Source: Bacteroidales bacterium (lineage in GTDB: Bacteria; Bacteroidota; Bacteroidia; Bacteroidales; UBA1715). From it: 64,000 nucleotides of DNA. The DNA lies in contig JAKSUA010000010.1 of the NCBI GenBank assembly GCA_024409235.1, positions 18,475 through 82,474 on the forward strand, given 5' to 3'. The notes under the pieces are model-generated. The model worked only from the letters and a program-made list of their open reading frames with translations. It was not told where the DNA came from and did no database searches. A program made the translations under genes and the position numbers. Below, piece by piece: positions 37,201 through 44,427 of this stretch (positions are counted from its first letter, which is position 1; each line of letters opens with the position of its first letter).

Positions 37201-38853
37201 TCTGTTCATCCAAAACAGGACACATTAAACTTCCTTTCACCATATGCAACATATGATTTAAAAAATTATATTATTGGTGCTCAGCAAGTTCCTTACATTG
37301 ATGTAGCAGATTCCCGAATCGTACCAAATAAAGACAGCATTGTAATGATTCATCAGGAAGCATACATGGACACACTTCGTAATGCGAAACTGTTGGCAGA
37401 CAGAGAACACAAATATCATACAGTTTACGATGCAACTTTCTTTGTAAAAGGACGTAACAACTTCTCTGGACGCGGTATGTATGACTACGTTGACGAAACA
37501 AAGACAAAACATCCTCTTCCACTAACAAAAATCAAAGTTGACTCAACATTACACACATACGGTATTGGAACATTGGAAGAAGAACAAAACTTCAAACTTT
37601 CCTCTGTATTTAGCTATTACGGAGATTATAAAATGATGTCTGACCATCAATATCTAAACTTCAACGGAAACGTGTTGATTGCAAACGAATGTGCTAAGAT
37701 AAAACCTACATGGTTTAAATTTGCCGGCGACATCAACCCTCTTGAAATCTTCATTCCAGTTAGCGACAATATGTTTGATTTAGACTCTAACCCTGTTGGA
37801 GCATCTATCTACACTGATTCAAGATACACAAGTATTTATACAGCATTCACTTCGCATAAACGCTATGAAAAAGATATTCCTTTAGTGAGTGCAAATGGAT
37901 ATTTATTCTATGATAAAGATTCACGTAAATACAAAGTTGGACCAAAAGAAAAAATACTTGACGATACAAAAAGCGGCAATTTAATTACTTATCACCGAGA
38001 ATATTGTAATACAACAGGTGAAGGTTCATTAAATTTAGGTCTTGATCTTGGTCAAGTAAAATTAGGAACATACGGAACTGTGACACACAACATTACTTCT
38101 GGACGTGTAACTTTGGAAACATTTACTACAGTTGATTTCATGTTTGATGACGGTATCTTAAAAACTATTGCCGACACATTAAATAACCGTCAGTCTTTAA
38201 AAGGTGTAAACATGACTGGCCAATCATTTAAAAAGGCATTCACAGAATTGTTAGGCAAAGCAAAAGCTGATGAATATCTTGCAGAAATTCAACTTTACGG
38301 AAGCATTCGTAAAATGCCGAAAGAATTAGAACACACTATCTCGTTCTCAAAACTTGACATGAACTGGGATTCTGCTGCACACGCCTACCGTTCTGTCGGA
38401 CAACTTGGAATATTCAGCATTGGAAATACAATGATTAACCGTTCAGTAAATGGATTTGTGGAATATGCAAATCTTTATAGTGGAGATATGTTCACATGCT
38501 ATATTGAATTAGACAAAAAGAACTGGATATTCTTCCACTACAGCCATGGCGAAATGTATTTTGCAACATCTGACGTAAAAGATCCAACGAAGAAAGATGC
38601 AAGTCTTCATGATCTTGTAATGGCAATTCACAACACAAAAGAAGCAAAACGCACAATGAATGTTGGAAAGAAAGAAGCTCCATACATGTATAAAGATGGC
38701 GGCGAAGCATTGAAACGTCAGTTCCACGAACGATTCCGTGCAAATAGACCTTATGAAGACTACGCTCCTTCATACGACGATGATGAAGAAACTTCCGGAA
38801 AATCGAAGAAACCAAAAGAAGATAAAGACGAATACGACGATTACGAAGATTAA
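34249..38853 (+). CDS. Very large exported protein of unknown function (1534 residues)
   Basis: It begins MVTRFKKVILLCTFVCASIF and has a signal peptide with a probable cleavage at SNAQ|Q (residue 24). The rest has no clear second membrane helix. Residues 25-250 are helical and rich in charged residues; from about 250 onward the protein is a long series of beta-strand-rich units (for example KTGYKAYKGKGTFTDTINLS, ANIDYTTKKANFVTNDS, LPKNMYICYLTKFTWDM), resembling the repeated strands of periplasmic bridge proteins (LptD/OstA, AsmA types), though I cannot assign one. The C-terminal 50 residues are low-complexity with mixed charge, ending KEDKDEYDDYED. It follows prmA by 5 bases and ends in a strong terminator. 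I do not recognise it as a named family; similar large proteins exist in Bacteroidales as far as I recall. Confidence 0.8.
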   Translation: MVTRFKKVILLCTFVCASIFSNAQQIKQFADDEVLYFQQMEQFFSNSAQSSDLLKYLKQFKKYWESGAIDRDEKSRIVETSNALLKKHGKPSPHFYNYLQTVEAFFNTDQAIASYHAWDEAYRHLLKTKSLDVSDKFCKGALALVTKHEIYTSSSVTWTLLRVKSFTYKFEDNVAIITMPPTNIQCTSTGNSFVIYQASGYFLPFENKWIGDGGKVTWERSNFNSESVFAELNNYAIDMTKSSYKADSVWFTNDTYYSERIYGSLEDKTIQVKNAADVTYPRFKSYQNIFVIKDIYPGIDYRGGFSMNGSRFIGSGTVQEPATLDFSNNGKKIFKTASIGYTFQKESIVSRNAAVSIYIEQDSIYHPGLMFKYNVATRTVSLIRDGDTENLSRSPYFDSYHMLDMDFQQLTWQIDNPEMQMGGMSGATISKATFESSNYFREARYREIGMFNEIHPLVALRRLSKTKQTETFSVREYAAYMRMPEPDAIHLCLDLSFRGLISFDAKTNTLTIKQRTYEYLDAVVGKIDYDVIKFDSEHDMKGMANATLDLSNLELNMVGVSKIQVSDSQNVVFYPRGSQLTMSKNRNFEFDGIIETGLFTFYGRGFDFNYENFKINLQNVDSLKIKVKSFKENQYGVKDFVQIKNSIEHVTGDILIDDPNNKSSIKDFPQYPIFNSKEISYVYYDYPSIYNGVYDRNKFYYKVDPFTIDSVNDFSTDALFFDGELISADIFENIRERIVVQPDYSFGFTRVTGKTGYKAYKGKGTFTDTINLSWKGLRGIGTLDYLASKSVSGPKGFTFFPDSTNGFATTFNIKQQSAGPESPSVNGEKVNIHWEPYENRLMAVETGTAFKMYGDSTKLSGGLIYTPKGLGGWGKYTFSEAKLTSNTFDFKEKVVNADSADFDLLTQGGALDELAFKTKNVRANIDYTTKKANFVTNDSLSLVQLPKNMYICYLTKFTWDMHTKQIALGDPKDLNSDRRDLHFYSVHPKQDTLNFLSPYATYDLKNYIIGAQQVPYIDVADSRIVPNKDSIVMIHQEAYMDTLRNAKLLADREHKYHTVYDATFFVKGRNNFSGRGMYDYVDETKTKHPLPLTKIKVDSTLHTYGIGTLEEEQNFKLSSVFSYYGDYKMMSDHQYLNFNGNVLIANECAKIKPTWFKFAGDINPLEIFIPVSDNMFDLDSNPVGASIYTDSRYTSIYTAFTSHKRYEKDIPLVSANGYLFYDKDSRKYKVGPKEKILDDTKSGNLITYHREYCNTTGEGSLNLGLDLGQVKLGTYGTVTHNITSGRVTLETFTTVDFMFDDGILKTIADTLNNRQSLKGVNMTGQSFKKAFTELLGKAKADEYLAEIQLYGSIRKMPKELEHTISFSKLDMNWDSAAHAYRSVGQLGIFSIGNTMINRSVNGFVEYANLYSGDMFTCYIELDKKNWIFFHYSHGEMYFATSDVKDPTKKDASLHDLVMAIHNTKEAKRTMNVGKKEAPYMYKDGGEALKRQFHERFRANRPYEDYAPSYDDDEETSGKSKKPKEDKDEYDDYED

Positions 38854-38864
38854 TGTATAACTCC

Positions 38865-38904
38865 AAAAACAGTTAAGGTAGTTTTTACCTTAACTGTTTT
38901 TATT
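38865..38904 (+). terminator. Strong intrinsic terminator after the 1534-residue protein
   Basis: A perfect 16-bp stem (38865-38880 with 38886-38901, core ACAGTTAAGGTA) with a 5-base loop has a T run at its 3' end. Confidence 0.92.
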
Positions 38905-38918
38905 TAATTCTTACTACA

Positions 38919-39290
38919 ATGAGTTACTTTTTACCAGTTTTCCTACTTTTATTAGCAAACATTTTCATGACACTGGCATGGTATGGCCATTTAAAATTAA
39001 ATCAAATGGGTATATCAACAAACTGGCCGATGATTGCGACAATCTTATTCAGTTGGGGCATCGCCTTTATCGAATACTGTTTTCAAGTTCCTGCAAATAA
39101 AATGGGATTCATTGAAAACGGAGGTGCTTTTTCGTTATTACAACTAAAAGTTATCCAGGAAGCCTTATCAATTCTTGTTTTTTGTGTAATTGCAAACATT
39201 CTTTTTCAAGGAGAAAAAATTGCCTGGAACCATTTAGCAGCATTCGGCTGTTTGATTATGGCAGTTGTATTTGTTTTCTGGAAAGCATAA
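38919..39290 (+). CDS. DUF486 (DMT-superfamily) small membrane protein
   Basis: The product has 123 residues with four membrane helices. Family motifs are clear: MTLAWYGHLK, SWGIAFIEYCFQVPANKMGF, FSLLQLKVIQEAL and KIAWNHLAAFGCLIMAVVFVFW. DUF486 proteins are 4-helix members of the drug/metabolite transporter superfamily and may work as dimers; the substrate is unknown. It lies 65 bases after the preceding gene, whose terminator lies between them. Confidence 0.93.
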   Translation: MSYFLPVFLLLLANIFMTLAWYGHLKLNQMGISTNWPMIATILFSWGIAFIEYCFQVPANKMGFIENGGAFSLLQLKVIQEALSILVFCVIANILFQGEKIAWNHLAAFGCLIMAVVFVFWKA

Positions 39291-39307
39291 AATTTTATCG
39301 TTTTATT

Positions 39308-39339
39308 TTTGCGTTGCATATTATTTGCATCTATATTTG
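39308..39339 (+). promoter_or_regulatory. Promoter of the WYL-dnaG operon
   Basis: TTTG (39308-39311) and TATATTTG (39332-39339) are 20 bases apart, a good -33/-7 pair. The ATG at 39373 is 33 bases downstream. A second TAnnTTTG match overlaps at 39304-39311. Confidence 0.6.
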
Positions 39340-39372
39340 TGTGCTTTTTGTTGAACTAAAACATATTTCATT

Positions 39373-40392
39373 ATGCCAGCACACAAGTCAAAGAATTTTC
39401 GTTTCAGAATAATAGACGAATGCCTTCGAGATACTTCACGCCTATGGAGTCTTGATGATTTAATCAGTGAAGTTTCACGCAAACTTACTGACGAATTCAA
39501 TGTTGAAAAAGTAAGCAGACGTTCTATTCAATACGATATCGCATTAATGCGTGAAAAACAACCTGTTGGCTATAATGCCCCTATTGTTTGCTTTGATGGT
39601 AAATATTCGTATTCTGACAAAGATTTCTCGATAAAAAACATGCAGTTAAGCAAACCCGACATTGATAATCTTACAGAGGTTGCAACTACATTAAAACAAT
39701 ATAAACAATACACTCACCTTGGTGACATAACTAAGTTGATAGAAAAAATAGAAGCTATCATTGCAATCAATCCACAACCTGATTCACTTATAGCATCGTT
39801 TGAATCTACAAAAAAAATTGCAAAAGGAGTTTCTTGGTTAAAACAAATTGTTGAAGCAATATGCCAAAAGCATGTTATAGAACTTTCTTTTAAAGAAAAA
39901 GATGACAATGTATCACATATAGTTTTACATCCTTATTTTCTAAAGGAATTTAATAATGAATGGTATTTATATGGCTTACAAGACCCTTCATATAAATTCA
40001 TAATGGTTCCAGTTAGTGAGATTGCAGCAATTTCGCCACAAATAATCACATTCATAGAGAATGAGAAATACACTCCGGAGAATTACTTTAAACATCTTAT
40101 CGGAATTTCCCCTGAAGAATCTACAAAACCGGTAAATGTAACACTAAAAGTTTCTGCAGACATTCTTCCAACATTGAAGAAATGCCCTATTCACCCTTCG
40201 CAAACAATAAACGACATGGGAATTGACGGAGCTTTGGTTGATTTAAAAGTAATCATAAACAAAGATCTGACAGAGACGATTCTAAAATACGGTTCAAACA
40301 TAAAAGTTGAAGCTCCAGACAAATTACGTAAAGCAGTGCTTGCCGAATTGAAAGCTGCATACGAGGCATATTTTCAATTATCATTATTTTAA
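39373..40392 (+). CDS. WYL-domain transcriptional regulator
   Basis: The product has 339 residues: an N-terminal winged-helix region (residues 8-70, LDDLISEVSRKLTDEF... VSRRSIQYDIALMRE) and a WYL domain at about 155-230 (HPYFLKEFNNEWYLYGLQDP holds the Trp-Tyr-Leu motif), then a C-terminal WCX-like extension. WYL regulators bind nucleic acid ligands and control DNA-damage response, defence and other genes. It stands 15 bases before dnaG and has the only visible promoter, so the two appear to be one unit. Confidence 0.9.
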   Translation: MPAHKSKNFRFRIIDECLRDTSRLWSLDDLISEVSRKLTDEFNVEKVSRRSIQYDIALMREKQPVGYNAPIVCFDGKYSYSDKDFSIKNMQLSKPDIDNLTEVATTLKQYKQYTHLGDITKLIEKIEAIIAINPQPDSLIASFESTKKIAKGVSWLKQIVEAICQKHVIELSFKEKDDNVSHIVLHPYFLKEFNNEWYLYGLQDPSYKFIMVPVSEIAAISPQIITFIENEKYTPENYFKHLIGISPEESTKPVNVTLKVSADILPTLKKCPIHPSQTINDMGIDGALVDLKVIINKDLTETILKYGSNIKVEAPDKLRKAVLAELKAAYEAYFQLSLF

Positions 40393-40407
40393 TTTGCCTC
40401 ATTCTAA

Positions 40408-42426
40408 ATGATTCCACAAGACACCATTGAGAAAATTATTGGACTTGCTCATGTTGAGGAAGTTATTGGTGATTTTGTCGCATTACGCAAAGCTGGAACA
40501 AACTTCAAAGGATGCTGTCCTTTTCATGATGAAAAGACCCCTTCTTTTGTCGTCTCTCCAGCCAAAGGTATTTATAAATGTTTTGGTTGTGGAAAAGCAG
40601 GAAATGCAGTCACTTTCATTAAAGAACATGAGAAATGCTCGTATTTTGATGCTATCAGGTATCTCGGACGAAAATATCATGTGGATATTGTAGAAACCGA
40701 GCTTACCGAAGAGGAAAAACAACGACGTGACATTCGTGAAAGTCTGCAGATTGTCAATCAATATGCGGCAGATTTTTTTGAGAAAAGCATGTGGGAAACC
40801 GAGGAAGGAAAATCTGTAGGTTTGGCTTATTTCGTGGAACGCGGTTTTACCGAAGAAACAATCAGGAAATTCCGTTTAGGATACAGCCCACAAAAAAAGG
40901 ATGCTTTTACAGAAACTGCAGAAAAATCAGGTTACAAACTTGAATATCTGCAAAAGGTCGGTTTATCCACCGTTGGAGAAAATTATAAACTGGACAGATT
41001 CCACGGACGTGTAATGTTCCCTATCATGTCTGTTTCTGGAACCGTCATTGGTTTTGGCGGACGTGTAATGACTCCAGCAAACGAACATGTTCAAAGCGGA
41101 GCGAAATACATAAATTCACCAGAATCCGAAGTCTATAACAAAAGCCGGACATTATATGGAATTTCTTACGCAAAAAACGAAATTGTCCGTAAAGAAGAAT
41201 GTATCTTGGTTGAAGGATATACTGACGTAATCTCTATGCATCAGGCAGGAATTACAAACGTAGTTGCTTCATCAGGAACGTCGCTCACGAACGACCAAAT
41301 TGACTTAATCAAAAGATTTACAGAAAATATTGTCATTATTTACGACGGCGACAACGCTGGTATCAAGGCTGCCACTCGAGGTATTGACATGATTTTAGAA
41401 AAAGATCTAAACGTCCGTATTTTACTCCTTCCAAACGGCGAAGACCCTGATACATTTGCAAAGAACCGAACTTCGGAAGAAATTGCAGAATACATAACTG
41501 CCAATAAAACAGACTTTTTGACCTTCAGGACAAGACTAGCAGCAAAAGAAACTGAAAACGACCCGATTCAACGAGCTCAATTCATAAATTCCATTGCCGG
41601 CACAATTGCGAAAATACCAAACCAAATCAAACGTGCGGTCTTTATCCAAGAATGTGGAAAGATTCTTAACATTGACAACAATTCGTTTACAGCACAGGTA
41701 AACAAAATACTTGGACACCCTACTTCACTTTCATACAAACAAACTCAAACACAAAAAACAATAGACACTCCTGTCACAAAGAAACAGGTTGATAAAATCT
41801 TAGCAAACGAACAGGATATCATACGTCTTTTGATTTTGTATGGACAAAGAAAAATCTACATAGACAATTCCGATTCTTTGTATGAAATCACGAAACATTT
41901 TTGGGAACAGCAGAACAGAAATCCAAACAACACACCTAAAAAATATAACGAACCAAATCCTGACTTTAACGGATTAGTAAAAGATTATATCTTCAATGAA
42001 TTAAGCAACGAAATCAGCGAAGGAGAAACATTTCATCTATTAAACGAATCTGAAAAGAAAATCTTTGATGAATATTACTCCCACTACGAGGAAAAACAGG
42101 AAAACATCAATGATTATCTCCGTGACTTTGTTGATGCTGAACGTATTGCTGAAATATTAAGTGACGAAAGACAAGTTGACGTTTTCTACTGGAATAAAAA
42201 TAAGAATCAAAATCAAGAAGAAAAACTAGAAGAAGAGCGGAAACGCGAAGACGAGCAACTTTCTATTCTTTTAAAAGAAACGATTTTAGAATACATCAAA
42301 CGTCGATACGAACTAAAAAAAGAGATTTTAGGCAAAAGCAGTGATTCAAACAACTACAGAATGATTGATTTCCTTAATCAATGTATCAATGTGCTTTCCA
42401 ATCAATTACATCACTATTACCGATAA
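40408..42426 (+). CDS. dnaG: DNA primase
   Basis: The product has 672 residues. The CHC2 zinc finger is GCCPFHDEKTPSF and YKCFGCG (Cys37, His40, Cys58, Cys61 as ligands). The catalytic TOPRIM domain shows LVEGYTDVISMHQ (Glu near 269) and IIYDGDNAG (Asp near 312 and 314). A helicase-binding C-terminal domain follows a linker. It makes RNA primers at the replication fork. It is coupled to the WYL regulator upstream and is followed, after 14 bases, by a glycosyltransferase gene, so transcription probably continues into the polysaccharide group. Confidence 0.97.
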   Translation: MIPQDTIEKIIGLAHVEEVIGDFVALRKAGTNFKGCCPFHDEKTPSFVVSPAKGIYKCFGCGKAGNAVTFIKEHEKCSYFDAIRYLGRKYHVDIVETELTEEEKQRRDIRESLQIVNQYAADFFEKSMWETEEGKSVGLAYFVERGFTEETIRKFRLGYSPQKKDAFTETAEKSGYKLEYLQKVGLSTVGENYKLDRFHGRVMFPIMSVSGTVIGFGGRVMTPANEHVQSGAKYINSPESEVYNKSRTLYGISYAKNEIVRKEECILVEGYTDVISMHQAGITNVVASSGTSLTNDQIDLIKRFTENIVIIYDGDNAGIKAATRGIDMILEKDLNVRILLLPNGEDPDTFAKNRTSEEIAEYITANKTDFLTFRTRLAAKETENDPIQRAQFINSIAGTIAKIPNQIKRAVFIQECGKILNIDNNSFTAQVNKILGHPTSLSYKQTQTQKTIDTPVTKKQVDKILANEQDIIRLLILYGQRKIYIDNSDSLYEITKHFWEQQNRNPNNTPKKYNEPNPDFNGLVKDYIFNELSNEISEGETFHLLNESEKKIFDEYYSHYEEKQENINDYLRDFVDAERIAEILSDERQVDVFYWNKNKNQNQEEKLEEERKREDEQLSILLKETILEYIKRRYELKKEILGKSSDSNNYRMIDFLNQCINVLSNQLHHYYR

Positions 42427-42440
42427 ATTCATTTTTAAGA

Positions 42441-43631
42441 ATGACAAAAATTCTTCGCATATTAAATAGATTTAACGTCGGTGGTCCAACATACAACGCC
42501 GCTTATCTCACAAAATATATTTCTGACGATTTTGAAACCGTGCTCATTGGTGGATTAAAAGAACCAGACGAAGCAAGTTCTGAATATGTACTGAAAAACT
42601 TAGAAGTTGATTATCTGCTAATTCCAGAAATACAGAGAGGAATTTCATTGACACGAGATTTCAAGGCATTTCGAAAAGTTGTAAAAATCATAAAACAAGA
42701 AAAACCTGACATTGTTCACACACACGCCTCAAAAGCAGGAATGATTGGAAGAGCAGCAGCCATCTACTGCGGCGTTCCTCAAATATACCATACATTTCAC
42801 GGACACGTATTTCATTCCTATTTTGGTAAAGCAAAAACAAAATTCTTTATTCTCATAGAACGCTTTTTAGCTTCAAAAACAACAGCAATAATAGCCATCA
42901 GCAATATTCAGAAACACGAATTATCTGATATTTATAAAATCTGCAGTCCCAATAAGATAGAAGTTGTTCCATTAGGATTTGATTTGCAAAAATTTTATGA
43001 AAATCAAGAAGAAAAACGCAGAGAATTCCGTAGCAAATATTCTATTGCCGACGACGAAATAGCAATAGGAATTGTAGGACGCCTTGCTTCCATAAAAAAT
43101 CATCAGTTGTTTATTAATGCAATTGCAGAATGTAGCAAACAAGCAAACGAGAAGAAAATACGCGCCTTCATTATAGGTGACGGAGAATTAAACGAGCAAC
43201 TGCAAGCATATTGCAAAAACAAAAACATAACTTATAGTAACACTATAGATAACACACACAACAATCTGATTACCTTCACATCTTGGATAAAAGAAGTTGA
43301 TGTAGCATACGCAGGTTTAGACATTGTTGCACTAACCTCTTTCAACGAAGGAACACCTGTCAGTCTTATAGAAGCCCAAGCTGCAGGACGACCAATAGTT
43401 TCAACAAACGTTGGCGGTGTCAGCGACATTGTGTTAGAAAACAAAACTGCACTTTTATCAACCCTTGACGAAAATGATTTTTCATCGAAACTGCTTAAAC
43501 TTATATTGGACGACAATCTTCGTATAGAAATGAGTAAAAATTGTGCTGAATTTTCTGACAAAAAATTCAGTTACACCCGTTTATGCTCAGACATGGAAAA
43601 TGTGTATAAAAAACACTCTCTTACGAAATAA
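42441..43631 (+). CDS. GT4-type glycosyltransferase
   Basis: The product has 396 residues from the ATG at 42441 (MTKILRILNRFNVGGPTYNAAY). An upstream ATG at 42381 would add 20 residues but would overlap dnaG and is less likely. The N-terminal Rossmann half has the glycine-rich loop NVGGPTYN. The C-terminal half carries GIVGRLASIKNH and the E-x7-E motif EGTPVSLIEAQAAGRP (near 300). Retaining glycosyltransferases of family GT4 use nucleotide sugars; the donor is unknown. Placed before wza/wzc, it probably builds the exported polysaccharide. Confidence 0.92.
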   Translation: MTKILRILNRFNVGGPTYNAAYLTKYISDDFETVLIGGLKEPDEASSEYVLKNLEVDYLLIPEIQRGISLTRDFKAFRKVVKIIKQEKPDIVHTHASKAGMIGRAAAIYCGVPQIYHTFHGHVFHSYFGKAKTKFFILIERFLASKTTAIIAISNIQKHELSDIYKICSPNKIEVVPLGFDLQKFYENQEEKRREFRSKYSIADDEIAIGIVGRLASIKNHQLFINAIAECSKQANEKKIRAFIIGDGELNEQLQAYCKNKNITYSNTIDNTHNNLITFTSWIKEVDVAYAGLDIVALTSFNEGTPVSLIEAQAAGRPIVSTNVGGVSDIVLENKTALLSTLDENDFSSKLLKLILDDNLRIEMSKNCAEFSDKKFSYTRLCSDMENVYKKHSLTK

Positions 43632-43636
43632 TATCC

Positions 43637-43644
43637 TATATTTG
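43637..43644 (+). promoter_or_regulatory. -7 promoter element for the wza-wzc operon, with overlapping hairpin
   Basis: TATATTTG lies 15 bases before the ATG at 43660, giving a leader of about nine bases. The inverted repeat TTTGCA/TGCAAA (43641-43646 and 43651-43656) with a GAAA loop overlaps the -7 element and the start point, so it could be an operator or a leader hairpin. Confidence 0.5.
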
Positions 43645-43659
43645 CAGAAATGCAAATAA

Positions 43660-44427
43660 ATGAAACGAATTCTTCTACTTTTAGGTTGCGTAGCTTGTTT
43701 AGGATTGACTTCATGCAAAGTGTTTCGCCCAACAGTTATGTTTCAGACCAACAAAGACTTTAAATTTTCTGAATTTGAAGAATCTCCAAGAGTAACAGTA
43801 CTACAGCCATTTGACCAATTAGAGGTTATAATGTCAACAAACAACGGCTATCTTCTATTGGAAACTGAAGGAAATGAAGGTCAAAGAGTTGCACGCCAAA
43901 GAAACGATGATTTAATTACCTACATGATTCGTCAGGACAGCATTGTGAAAATACCTACTGTAGGAGAAATCAAGTTAGGAGGAATGCAAAAGGACTCTGC
44001 AGAAAGGCTTTTAGAGCAAGAACTTGCAAAATATTACCAAGCACCTTTTGTTAAAATAACCGTTACAAACCGCAATGTTATTTTGTTTTACGACGAAGGT
44101 ACTGTTGGAAAAAAAATCTCTATTCCCGAAGGCGGTTTGTCACTACTCGAAGCCATTGCCGATGCTGGAGGTTTAACAGAAAGCAGTAAATCTTATAAAA
44201 TAAAACTGATTAGAGGAAACAACAAAAATCCAAATGTTTACAACTTCAATATCAGAAACTTAGAAGGATTTAAGAAAGCGAATTTCATGCTTGAAGCTAA
44301 CGACATCATTTATGTTGATTCACGTCCTCGCTACGCTGCAAAATTCATTAAACAAATTGAACCTTACTTAACGATGATTACGTGCGCCACAACGGTTTAC
44401 GCCATCTTCAATACCCAATCTAAATAA
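43660..44427 (+). CDS. Wza-like polysaccharide export lipoprotein
   Basis: The product has 255 residues with a lipobox GLTSC (Cys19). The poly-export domain spans 50-150 (VTVLQPFDQLEVIM, TYMIRQDSIVKIPTVGEIKL) and an SLBB domain 130-230 (VGKKISIPEGGLSLLEAIADAGGL, MLEANDIIYVDSRP). A hydrophobic C-terminal segment (YLTMITCATTVYAIF) could be the outer-membrane helix. Wza forms the outer-membrane octameric pore for capsule or exopolysaccharide. Its stop codon is directly followed by the wzc start, with no spacing. Confidence 0.92.
   Translation: MKRILLLLGCVACLGLTSCKVFRPTVMFQTNKDFKFSEFEESPRVTVLQPFDQLEVIMSTNNGYLLLETEGNEGQRVARQRNDDLITYMIRQDSIVKIPTVGEIKLGGMQKDSAERLLEQELAKYYQAPFVKITVTNRNVILFYDEGTVGKKISIPEGGLSLLEAIADAGGLTESSKSYKIKLIRGNNKNPNVYNFNIRNLEGFKKANFMLEANDIIYVDSRPRYAAKFIKQIEPYLTMITCATTVYAIFNTQSK

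Noticed and set aside
42381..42440. Earlier start of the GT4 glycosyltransferase inside dnaG
   Set aside because: The added residues lack family similarity, while MTKILRILNRF at 42441 fits the usual start and avoids overlap.
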